Shown here piece by piece: positions 26,084 through 32,666 of a DNA stretch of 64,000 bases. A model generated the notes under the pieces. That model was not told the DNA's origin and searched no databases. It saw nothing but the letters and a program-made list of their open reading frames with translations. The DNA is from Dermabacteraceae bacterium TAE3-ERU27 (GTDB lineage Bacteria > Actinomycetota > Actinomycetes > Actinomycetales > Dermabacteraceae): positions 496,001 to 560,000 of the forward strand of contig JAHUUL010000001.1 of NCBI GenBank assembly GCA_019218415.1, written 5' to 3'. A program made the translations under genes and the position numbers. Positions within the stretch are counted from its first letter, which is position 1. Each line of letters starts with the position of its first letter.

Positions 26084-26974
26084 ATGGCTATTTTTCTGGC
26101 GCGCGACGCGCGCGTAATTGTGCAGGGCATGACCGGTTCGGAGGGCATGAAGCATTCCCAGCGCATGCTGGCTTCGGGAACTGCTGTGGTCGGTGGCGTA
26201 AACCCGCGCAAGGCGGGGCAGAGCGTCACCTTCGCGGGCGGGGAAGAGGTGCCGGTATTCGGCACCGTGGCGGAAGCGGTGCGGGAGACCGGTGCCGACG
26301 TTTCCGTGGTGTTCGTGCCGCCGCGTTTCGCCAAGGCCGCCGTGATGGAGGCCATCGATGCGGAAGTACCTCTGGTAGTGGTGATTACCGAGGGCATCCC
26401 CGTGCGTGACAGTGTGGAGTTCTTCAACTACGCCCAGTCCCTGGGGGGCAAGACACGCATCATCGGCCCGAATTGCCCCGGCATCATCACCCCCGGATAC
26501 GCCAACGCGGGTATCACCCCGGCAGACATTACGGGAAACGGCCGGATCGGCCTGGTTTCTAAGTCCGGCACCCTCACCTATCAGCTCATGTTCGAGTTGC
26601 GTGACATCGGGTTCTCGACCTGTATCGGCATCGGTGGTGATCCGGTTGTCGGCACCACGCACATAGATGCGCTGCGGGCTTTCGAGGCCGATCCGGAAAC
26701 CGAGCTGATCGTGATGATCGGTGAGATCGGTGGAGACGCGGAAGAACGCGCGGCGGAGTACATCCGCGACCACGTGAGCAAACCTGTGGTCGGCTACATT
26801 GCGGGGTCCACCGCCCCCGAAGGGAAGACCATGGGGCACGCGGGCGCGATCATCTCCGGTTCTGCTGGCACGGCAGAGGCGAAACGTGAGGCCCTGGAGT
26901 CCGTAGGGGTGCGGGTAGGCAAGACGCCTTCCGAGGCGGCGCGGCTGGCGCGTGAGGTGCTGGCCACCCGTTAA
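26084..26974 (+). CDS. sucD: Succinyl-CoA synthetase alpha subunit
   Basis: A 296-residue CoA-binding subunit carrying the phosphohistidine. Landmarks are [46 protein letters not shown], the [10 protein letters not shown] loop and [12 protein letters not shown], where the His of GHAG is phosphorylated. It follows sucC at once and ends at a short hairpin with a T run. Members of this family work as alpha/beta pairs, so the complex is complete here. Confidence 0.95.
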   Translation: MAIFLARDARVIVQGMTGSEGMKHSQRMLASGTAVVGGVNPRKAGQSVTFAGGEEVPVFGTVAEAVRETGADVSVVFVPPRFAKAAVMEAIDAEVPLVVVITEGIPVRDSVEFFNYAQSLGGKTRIIGPNCPGIITPGYANAGITPADITGNGRIGLVSKSGTLTYQLMFELRDIGFSTCIGIGGDPVVGTTHIDALRAFEADPETELIVMIGEIGGDAEERAAEYIRDHVSKPVVGYIAGSTAPEGKTMGHAGAIISGSAGTAEAKREALESVGVRVGKTPSEAARLAREVLATR

Positions 26975-26989
26975 AGCGGGTTTTTCTTC
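26966..26989 (+). terminator. Short terminator overlapping the sucD stop
   Basis: A five-pair stem (acccg/cgggt) overlaps the sucD stop codon and is followed by TTTTTCTT. The weak stem but good T run suggests partial termination before the dtxR-type gene. Confidence 0.5.
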
Positions 26990-27041
26990 GTACGCTGCTT
27001 CTTTATTGCGAAGCTGGACTTTTTCATGCTCCGTACGTCGT

Positions 27042-27068
27042 ACACTTGAATTAGCCAGATTTAAGTGT
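27042..27068. promoter_or_regulatory. Inverted repeat in the dtxR promoter region
   Basis: ACACTTGAAT (27042-27051) and ATTTAAGTGT (27059-27068) form an imperfect 10-base inverted repeat with a 7-base spacer, just upstream of the regulator gene. It does not match the DtxR box, so any autoregulation would use another site or another protein. Confidence 0.45.
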
Positions 27069-27086
27069 TTTAGAAGGGGGCTCACT

Positions 27087-27791
27087 GTGAGCGGTGACCT
27101 GATCGATACGACGGAAATGTACCTGAAGTCCGTCTTCGAGCTGGAAGAAGAAGGCGTGGTTCCCATGCGTGCGCGCATCGCGGAGCGCCTGGACCACTCC
27201 GGGCCTACCGTCTCCCAGACCGTGGCTCGCATGGAACGCGATGGTCTAATTCAGCTTGAAGAAGATCGTCACCTCACCCTTACGCCGGAAGGTCGCCGCA
27301 TCGCCACCGAGGTTATGCGTAAGCATCGCCTGGCGGAGCGCCTGCTGACCGACCACATCGGCCTCGAGTTCCCCTACGTGCACGAGGAAGCCTGCCGCTG
27401 GGAACACGTCATCAGCGAGGCCGTGGAGCGCAAGATTGCCGCGCTTATCAAGGCACCCTTCGTAGACCCGTACGGTAACCCGATCCCCGGCCTGGAAGCG
27501 CTGGGAATCGAAGGAGAGTACAACCCCGGCGTTTCGGGAGATATGCACCGACTGAGCGATCTGCTTGGTAAAGGTAAAGATGTGAAGCAGTTCTCCGGAA
27601 CTTTGCTGCGCATCGGAGAACCTCTGCAGATCGACGTCGACCTGCTGGCCGATTTCGCTGATGCGGGGCTCCTCCCGGGAGCATCTATCGAGGTCACGAG
27701 CGGTCCGCGCGGCGTGAAGTTGGTTGGCGAGTCCGGCACCCCGGTGCACATCACGCTAGTGGACGCCTCTCACCTCATCGTGCGAGTGTGA
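27087..27791 (+). CDS. DtxR/IdeR-family iron-dependent repressor
   Basis: A 234-residue metalloregulator. The winged helix occupies residues 1-70 with recognition helix HSGPTVSQTVARMERDGL. Metal ligands match DtxR: Met11 region, His and Glu in KHRLAERLL, and His, Cys, Glu, His in HEEACRWEH. A C-terminal SH3-like domain (LRIGEPLQIDVDLLADF...GVKLVGESG) is present, which separates DtxR/IdeR from the shorter MntR. With Fe2+ it should bind TTAGG-type boxes such as that at 7915, linking it to the haem locus. The start GTG 27087 has AAGGGGG upstream; longer frames run into sucD. It is probably the main iron regulator of this organism. Confidence 0.9.
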   Translation: MSGDLIDTTEMYLKSVFELEEEGVVPMRARIAERLDHSGPTVSQTVARMERDGLIQLEEDRHLTLTPEGRRIATEVMRKHRLAERLLTDHIGLEFPYVHEEACRWEHVISEAVERKIAALIKAPFVDPYGNPIPGLEALGIEGEYNPGVSGDMHRLSDLLGKGKDVKQFSGTLLRIGEPLQIDVDLLADFADAGLLPGASIEVTSGPRGVKLVGESGTPVHITLVDASHLIVRV

Positions 27792-27881
27792 CCCGAAGGT
27801 AAAGGGATTGCCAAACTCTTTCTAGGGTTGCTTAGATTTCTCGCTCTAGGCGCGAATATCATCCTAAAGTCGTAGACGTGC

Positions 27882-27903
27882 TACCGAAGAAAGTCGGTGG
27901 CCG
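27882..27903 (+). other. Hairpin in the 5' leader of the NlpC/P60 gene
   Basis: GCTACCGA and TCGGTGGC pair (one G-U) around a 6-base loop. Further downstream CCCGCCC (27921-27927) can pair with GGGCGGG near 27958-27964 and GCCGG with CCGG(GGC). The 200-base leader looks structured, but I could not match it to a known riboswitch. Confidence 0.35.
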
Positions 27904-27995
27904 TCGCTTCCGGTAGCTTCCCGCCCCGGTCGCGGCAGAAGAGCTTTGACTATCTAGGGCGGGCCGGCAAGTCCGGGGCTATCGGAGGATTAGAC

Positions 27996-28901
27996 GTGGC
28001 TAAAAGCGTGAACACTCACCGTCGCAACGTGCGTGCCCGTACCCCCCTTTCTGCCGTTGGCCGTAACGCCGCAGGTGTTGCAGTAGCCGCAGGCCTCGTC
28101 CTTACTTCCGGTCTCGTCGCTAACGCTGACGAAACCCAGGCCGGTGGCGCGGTTGATTCCGTCGCCCCGGTGAAGGCTGAGAAGCTGCAGCCCGCTGCCG
28201 CTCCGGCTGTTGAGGTTCCCGCAGTCAACATCCCGGAGGGTGAGGGCTTCGGTGCTCCGTCCCTCCCGGTATTCAGCGTGAAGGCTCCGGAAAAGCCGAA
28301 GGAAGAGACCAAGCCGAAGGCTGAGTCCCGTACCGAAGAGCGCCGGGCGGAAGCCCGTGCCGAAGAACCCCGCCCGGCTGACACCGCTAACCGCACCGAG
28401 CGTCGCACCGAAGCTAAGAAGAGCGAGCGTCGTGCGGCTTCCCGTAGCGCCGAGCGTCGCGAGGTAGCCGTCCAGGAGCAGACCTCGGATGCGAAGCCCG
28501 CTAAGAAGGCTGAGAAGAAGGCCGAAAAGAAGGTAGAGAAGAAGAAGGCTCCGGCCGCTTCCGCCTCTTCCTCCGCAATCGTTAACACCGCTCGTCGCGG
28601 CATCGGCACCCCCTATGTTTGGGGCGGCTCCGGCCGTAACGGTTGGGACTGCTCCGGCTTCACCCAGTGGGTGTACCGTCAGCACGGTATCAACCTGCCC
28701 CACAACGATGCGATGCAGGCCGCTATGGGCCGCCGCGTCTCCCGCTCGGAGGCTCGCCCCGGCGATCTGATCCGCAAGCCCGGTCACATCGGTATCTACG
28801 TTGGCAACGGCATGATGATCGATGCCGGCAACAAGCGCGTGGGCACCACCGAACGCAAGATTTACTCCGGTAACTGGAGCTTCTACCGCATCGGCGGCTG
28901 A
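27996..28901 (+). CDS. Secreted NlpC/P60 peptidoglycan endopeptidase
   Basis: A 301-residue protein. GTG 27996 follows GGAGG; an N-terminal signal peptide (VAVAAGLVLTSGLVANA) leads to a low-complexity region (about residues 50-185) rich in Lys, Glu, Ala, Arg and Pro. The C-terminal catalytic domain has the Cys in GWDCSGFTQWVY, the His in PGHIGIYVG and the polar third residue downstream, plus GTPYVWGG. It should cleave the D-Glu/diaminopimelate-type bond in cell-wall stem peptides, acting outside the cell in division or remodelling. The Lys/Arg/Glu-rich linker probably spans or binds the wall. A structured-looking leader precedes it. Confidence 0.9.
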   Translation: MAKSVNTHRRNVRARTPLSAVGRNAAGVAVAAGLVLTSGLVANADETQAGGAVDSVAPVKAEKLQPAAAPAVEVPAVNIPEGEGFGAPSLPVFSVKAPEKPKEETKPKAESRTEERRAEARAEEPRPADTANRTERRTEAKKSERRAASRSAERREVAVQEQTSDAKPAKKAEKKAEKKVEKKKAPAASASSSAIVNTARRGIGTPYVWGGSGRNGWDCSGFTQWVYRQHGINLPHNDAMQAAMGRRVSRSEARPGDLIRKPGHIGIYVGNGMMIDAGNKRVGTTERKIYSGNWSFYRIGG

Positions 28902-28917
28902 TAAGCCGCGTAAGCGG

Positions 28918-28964
28918 AAAATAGTCCGGCCCGAACCTACAGCAGGTTCGGGCCGGACTATTTT
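28918..28964. terminator. Bidirectional terminator
   Basis: A perfect 21-base inverted repeat (28918-28938 and 28944-28964, 5-base loop) with A and T ends separates the NlpC/P60 gene from the tRNA-Arg gene. Confidence 0.9.
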
Positions 28965-29009
28965 TATGCGGTTTGGAAGGCCGCGTGAAGCGAGAAAGAA
29001 CTCGTGCAG

Positions 29010-29082
29010 TGCCCCCGGCGCGATTCGAACGCGCGACACCTTCTTTAGGAGAGAAGTGCTCTATCCCCTGAGCTACGGGGGC
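29010..29082 (-). tRNA. tRNA-Arg (anticodon CCU)
   Basis: It is 73 nt without encoded CCA. The acceptor stem GCCCCCG/CGGGGGC, D-stem GCTC/GAGC, anticodon stem CTTCT/AGAAG with loop CTCCTAA, and T-arm GCGCG-TTCGAAT-CGCGC all pair; the discriminator is A. Confidence 0.96.
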
Positions 29083-29149
29083 ATACCTGACTATCTTACG
29101 TGACTTGTAGCCTCTAGTCCTAGCCGAGCGCATAGGTCACAATTGAACA

Positions 29150-29731
29150 ATGGCTATCGCACTGGTCTTGACGGGCGGCAGGGCAACCCGGTTTGGCGGG
29201 GTAGATAAGACGCTGGCCGAAATCGCCGGAATTCCCAGCCGCGATCGCGTCCTGGCGGCCTGCATCGGGCACAGGCGTATCCTGGTCGGTCCCGAAACTC
29301 CCGATCACCCCCTGCCGCAGGATGTTTTACGCCTGCAAGAAGATCCCCCTTACGCGGGGCCAGTAGCGGGCGTTGCCTGCGCGCAGGAATATTTCGGTAA
29401 CGAAGACACGGTGCTCTTGTTGGGGGGAGACATGCCCCTTATCGCCTCCAAGGTGCTGGATTCGCTGTTACCGGTGGGGGAGGTGCCCCGCATGTTGGTA
29501 GACCGAAGCGGGCGCCGACAGTTCCTCTGTGCGGCCTGGCCTGGGCGGCTGCTGCATGAGGCGTTGGCGCGAATACACCCTCATGAGGGGGCGAGCCTGA
29601 AGTCCCTTTACCGAGTGGCGGAAGAAATAGCTGGCGAATGTGAACTGGTAGCTTCGGACAGCGAATCGGCCGATCTTGACACACCGGAAGATCTCGCCAG
29701 AGTTAGGCAAATAGTCGATACAAAGACTTAG
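29150..29731 (+). CDS. MobA-like nucleotidyltransferase
   Basis: A 193-residue GT-A fold protein starting LVLTGGRATRFGGVDKTLAEIAG, the G-loop that binds the nucleotide in MobA/MobA-like and IspD-type transferases. LLLGGDMPLI carries the metal-binding Asp, and the C-terminus DLDTPEDLARVR is the typical MobA ending. It probably adds GMP to molybdopterin or is a relaxed relative; no other molybdenum-cofactor genes are nearby. The usual second Gly of the G-loop is altered (RATRFGG), so activity is less certain. ATG 29150 has a CACAAT -10-like hexamer six bases upstream and no ribosome-binding site. Confidence 0.75.
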   Translation: MAIALVLTGGRATRFGGVDKTLAEIAGIPSRDRVLAACIGHRRILVGPETPDHPLPQDVLRLQEDPPYAGPVAGVACAQEYFGNEDTVLLLGGDMPLIASKVLDSLLPVGEVPRMLVDRSGRRQFLCAAWPGRLLHEALARIHPHEGASLKSLYRVAEEIAGECELVASDSESADLDTPEDLARVRQIVDTKT

Positions 29732-29745
29732 GATGTTACCTAAGT
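29726..29745. promoter_or_regulatory. Inverted repeat before the copper operon
   Basis: ACTTAGG (29726-29732) and CCTAAGT (29739-29745) form a perfect 7-base inverted repeat with a 6-base spacer, 26 bases before the CopC start. The half-sites equal those of a DtxR box but are three bases too close for the canonical site. Confidence 0.5.
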
Positions 29746-29771
29746 GTTATTTGTGTACACGAGGAGTGTCA

Positions 29772-30383
29772 ATGCGTAGGCTTATCGGTTTTATCTTTGC
29801 GCTGGGACTGCTGCTGGTTCCCTCTGCGGCTTTTGCTCACGACCGGCTAATTGAATCGGATCCGGCGGACGGGGCGGTACTGGAGTCGTCCCCCGGCGCC
29901 ATTACCCTTAAGTTTTCTAGCGAGATTTTGCCGATCAGCCCGGCGATCAGGGTGACCGGCGCAGACGGAAAAGTTGCCTATGAAGGCACCCCGGAAGTGT
30001 CGGGCGTCGAAGTGAAAGCGAAGCTGGAAAAACCGCTACCCGCCGGAGAGGCGAAGGTAGCCTGGCGCGTCGTTTCCTCGGACGGACACCCCATCGACGG
30101 AGTATTTGCATTCACGGTTAAGCAGGGGGCGGAGAATTCCGCACCGGCGGCTGAAGAAAAACCGCAGGCAGAAAAGCCGGCAGCGGATGAAGCAAAGGCG
30201 GATACCGCCAAGGCGGAGCCCAAAAAGGAAGATGCTGCCGTGAAAGCGGATGCACCTAAGCAGCAAGAAACCAAACAGGAAAGCGGTTCATCGCTGCCCG
30301 CTGCGGCCCTTGCGGTCGGCGGTGTGGTGGTAGTTCTTGCCGCTCTCTATTTCCTAGTTATGAAAGGCAGGAAAAATGACTAG
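29772..30383 (+). CDS. copC: CopC-domain copper-binding protein, membrane-anchored
   Basis: A 203-residue exported protein. ATG 29772 follows GAGGAG. The signal peptide ends AAFA, so the mature chain starts with His, the N-terminal ligand of the CopC Cu(II) site; the matching Asp and His lie in SSDGHPIDG. The YDG-type beta-barrel ends near residue 115; a Lys/Glu/Ala/Pro-rich linker of about 55 residues and a C-terminal membrane helix (LAVGGVVVVLAALYFLVM) follow. It should bind copper on the outer face of the membrane. It overlaps the PCu(A)C lipoprotein gene by eight bases, so the two are made together. Confidence 0.88.
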   Translation: MRRLIGFIFALGLLLVPSAAFAHDRLIESDPADGAVLESSPGAITLKFSSEILPISPAIRVTGADGKVAYEGTPEVSGVEVKAKLEKPLPAGEAKVAWRVVSSDGHPIDGVFAFTVKQGAENSAPAAEEKPQAEKPAADEAKADTAKAEPKKEDAAVKADAPKQQETKQESGSSLPAAALAVGGVVVVLAALYFLVMKGRKND

Positions 30384-30948
30384 CTCGATGAAACGCCGCA
30401 CCCTTCTCGTGGGTGGTGCGCTCCTCGCCCTCGCAGGTTGCGGCAAGAAAGAAGAAAAGGCCGCAAAAAAGCCCGAGCGGGATACCCCTGCGGTAGAGCT
30501 CGAATCCACTGATCTCTGGGCAAAGGCCGCTGATAAGGGCTCCATGACCGCAGCCTTTGGTCAGCTGCGTAACCACACAAATTCTCCGATGATGCTCACG
30601 GGCGTAGCGTTTGCCGGGGCTAAGAAGACGGAGCTGCACGAGACCGTTAAGGGCAGCGACGGTGGCATGCAGATGCGCCAGAAGGAGGGCGGCTTTGAGA
30701 TTCCCGCCGGAGGCTCGCTAACGTTGGAGCCGGGAGGCAACCACATCATGCTGATGGGGCTGACCGAGGATCTTAAAGCGGGGGAAGAAATCGAAATCAC
30801 CCTCGAGTTTGCTGGCGGTCACAGCGAAAAGCTGAGTTTCCCCGTGCGAGTCTTCACCGGCGCGAAGGAAAACTACGGTGGCGACAAGGAAATGAAGCAC
30901 ATGGACGGCATGGACAAGAAAGAGGGCGAGGGCCACGGCGACAAGTAG
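30376..30948 (+). CDS. PCu(A)C copper-chaperone lipoprotein
   Basis: A 190-residue lipoprotein with lipobox LALAGC at residues about 17-22. The copper site is clear: His in ELHETV, Met ten residues on in MQMRQKEGG and the HIM pair in GGNHIMLMGL, the H-x10-M-x21-HxM spacing of PCu(A)C proteins (PF04314). The tail (KEMKHMDGMDKKEGEGHGDK) adds more Met/His ligands. Family members pass Cu(I) to the CuA site of cytochrome oxidase or, in Streptomyces, to other copper enzymes alongside DyP peroxidases. Its place between CopC and a DyP fits such an extracytoplasmic copper-delivery role. Confidence 0.9.
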   Translation: MTSSMKRRTLLVGGALLALAGCGKKEEKAAKKPERDTPAVELESTDLWAKAADKGSMTAAFGQLRNHTNSPMMLTGVAFAGAKKTELHETVKGSDGGMQMRQKEGGFEIPAGGSLTLEPGGNHIMLMGLTEDLKAGEEIEITLEFAGGHSEKLSFPVRVFTGAKENYGGDKEMKHMDGMDKKEGEGHGDK

Positions 30949-31042
30949 CGATGACAGGGGAGGGGCTGGTCAGTCAGCAGGGGCGGCCAGCCCGAAAGCC
31001 CCTGACAAGCAGCCTTCCCGGAGCGCCACTACGCGCCGGGGA

Positions 31043-32224
31043 GTGCTTGCCGCATCCGTTGCTGGCGGCGTTACGCTGGCCGCCGCTGCCGGATACGGGG
31101 CCGGGAGGGAAAGCGTTCCCGAAACCCCGCCCCCGCCGGAACCGGCGACCCTCACCGTGCCGTTTCACGGCCAATACCAGGCCGGTATTGCCACCTCTCC
31201 ACCGGCGCACCTTTCGCTAATCGCCTTCGATCTTCCCGCCGGTGCCGACAGGGATTCCCTGCGCAGGCTAATGCGGGTCTGGACGGATGATGCCGAACGG
31301 CTCACCGCAGGCAAGCCGGTGCTCACGGACACCGAAAAGGAACTGGCCGACAGGCCCGCATCGCTTACCGTGACGGTGGGGTTCGGCCGTAAAGTATTTA
31401 CCGCTGCGGGGCGGGAAGAGCTGGCTCCGAACTGGCTGCGGCCGTTAAAAAGTTTTCCCACGATAGACCGCTTGGAGCCGCGCTGGAGCGGTGGTGACCT
31501 GGTTCTACAGATCTGCTGCGACGATCCCCTCACGCTCGCGCACGCGGAACGCGCCCTGATAAAAGATGCCCGCACGCTTGCCGGCGTGCTCTGGGTGCAG
31601 CACGGTTTCCGTCAGGAACAGCGCCCGAGCGGCAGCATGCGCAACCTGATGGGGCAGGTGGACGGCACGGTGAATCCACCGCTACCCGCGAACGAGCGAC
31701 TAGTTTTTATAGACTCCCCAAACCCGGCGCTGAACAACGGCAGTTCGCTGGTCGTGCGGCGCATCCGAATGGAATTAGACGGCTGGGACGAGCTGGGGCA
31801 GCACGCTAAAGAACAGGCTGTCGGCCGCAGGCTGGATACGGGCGCGCCGCTGACGGGCACCAAGGAGGACGATCCGCTCGATCTAGAAGCGCGTAACAGC
31901 GATGGGCTGGAGGTCATCCCCGCTTTTGCGCACGCAAGGCGCGCCCACCTAGAGGGGGCGGGGCAGATGATCCTGCGTCGGCCCTACAACTACAGCGAAC
32001 CGCTTACGGCGGCGGACGTTGAGGTCGGCATGAGCGCGAACAGCGGCCTAATTTTCATGGCTTACCAGGCCGATGTTGACCGCCAGTTCTTGCCGATCCA
32101 GGAAAGCCTGGCGCAGCTGGATCTGCTTAACCGGTGGACTACCCCCATTGGATCGGCAGTTTTCTTTATCCCACCGGGAGTAGCGGAAGGCGAATACTGG
32201 GGGCAGGCCCTGCTCTCAGAGTAG
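31043..32224 (+). CDS. DyP-type haem peroxidase (Tat-exported family), start uncertain
   Basis: The core is a 393-codon open frame with GQVDG (GxxDG motif), the proximal His in IPAFAHARRAH and the Arg in MILRRPYNYS, which place it with DyP/EfeB peroxidases. The frame continues upstream of the GTG at 31043 without interruption to a stop at 30893 and encodes a Tat-like TTRRGVLAAS followed by a hydrophobic stretch, but contains no ATG, GTG or TTG there. The ATG at 30951 is in another frame; one extra base in the G-rich run at 30957-30965 would join it to the Tat signal. So either the sequence lacks a base or the gene is frameshifted. The listed start is therefore a fallback without signal. Confidence 0.78.
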   Translation: MLAASVAGGVTLAAAAGYGAGRESVPETPPPPEPATLTVPFHGQYQAGIATSPPAHLSLIAFDLPAGADRDSLRRLMRVWTDDAERLTAGKPVLTDTEKELADRPASLTVTVGFGRKVFTAAGREELAPNWLRPLKSFPTIDRLEPRWSGGDLVLQICCDDPLTLAHAERALIKDARTLAGVLWVQHGFRQEQRPSGSMRNLMGQVDGTVNPPLPANERLVFIDSPNPALNNGSSLVVRRIRMELDGWDELGQHAKEQAVGRRLDTGAPLTGTKEDDPLDLEARNSDGLEVIPAFAHARRAHLEGAGQMILRRPYNYSEPLTAADVEVGMSANSGLIFMAYQADVDRQFLPIQESLAQLDLLNRWTTPIGSAVFFIPPGVAEGEYWGQALLSE

Positions 32225-32258
32225 CGGGAGCAGTCGTCGCGGCTGTTTTTAGGCAGCG

Positions 32259-32294
32259 AAACGGCGGCACCGCCAATGGCTGGTGCCGCCGTTT
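32259..32294. terminator. Bidirectional terminator between DyP and the small ORF
   Basis: A perfect 13-base inverted repeat (32259-32271 and 32282-32294) with A and T ends lies between converging genes. Confidence 0.8.
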
Positions 32295-32302
32295 GCAAAG
32301 GC

Positions 32303-32482
32303 TTACTTGAGGCCGTCGAGACCGTTCTTGAGAGCCTCGGCACCCTTTTCGACGTAATCCTTTACGCCCTCCGGAGCCTTATCCTTGAGAGCCTCGGCAC
32401 CCTTCTCGAGGGCATCCTTGGCTTCCTCGGTGTGCTCGAGAGCGAAGTCCTTGGCCTTGTTCAGCGCGTCATCGAAACCCAT
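32303..32482 (-). CDS. 59-residue helical protein (Rv0909/MT0933-like), below usual length cut-offs
   Basis: ATG 32482 follows GGAGG at seven bases (read on the minus strand AAGGAGGCACGTT), which strongly supports a real gene. The product (MGFDDALNKAKDFALEH... to ...LDGLK) is a charged amphipathic helix with the segment EKGAEALK repeated at residues 26-33 and 45-52. It resembles the short MT0933/Rv0909-type 'antitoxin-like' proteins of actinobacteria; no toxin-like gene is adjacent, so the label says nothing about function. It converges on the DyP gene across a terminator. Confidence 0.75.
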   Translation of the reverse strand: MGFDDALNKAKDFALEHTEEAKDALEKGAEALKDKAPEGVKDYVEKGAEALKNGLDGLK

Positions 32483-32666
32483 AACGTGCCTCCTTCATAA
32501 GTTGTGTAAATAGTGGGGCAGCGCCCCGCCTTATACGCCGCAACCACTGCGACAGGACTCAGCGTAACAACTTTGGGGACAAAGTACCCTCCCGGCGCAT
32601 GTTTTCACCCACGACATGTACCCCGGCGCACCCACTTAGGCCCTCCCACCCGGTAGCGTAGGGGTT

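Noticed and set aside
27792-27995. Definite ydaO (c-di-AMP) riboswitch
   Set aside because: Hairpins exist but the conserved ydaO segments were not recognisable; kept only as a possible structured leader.
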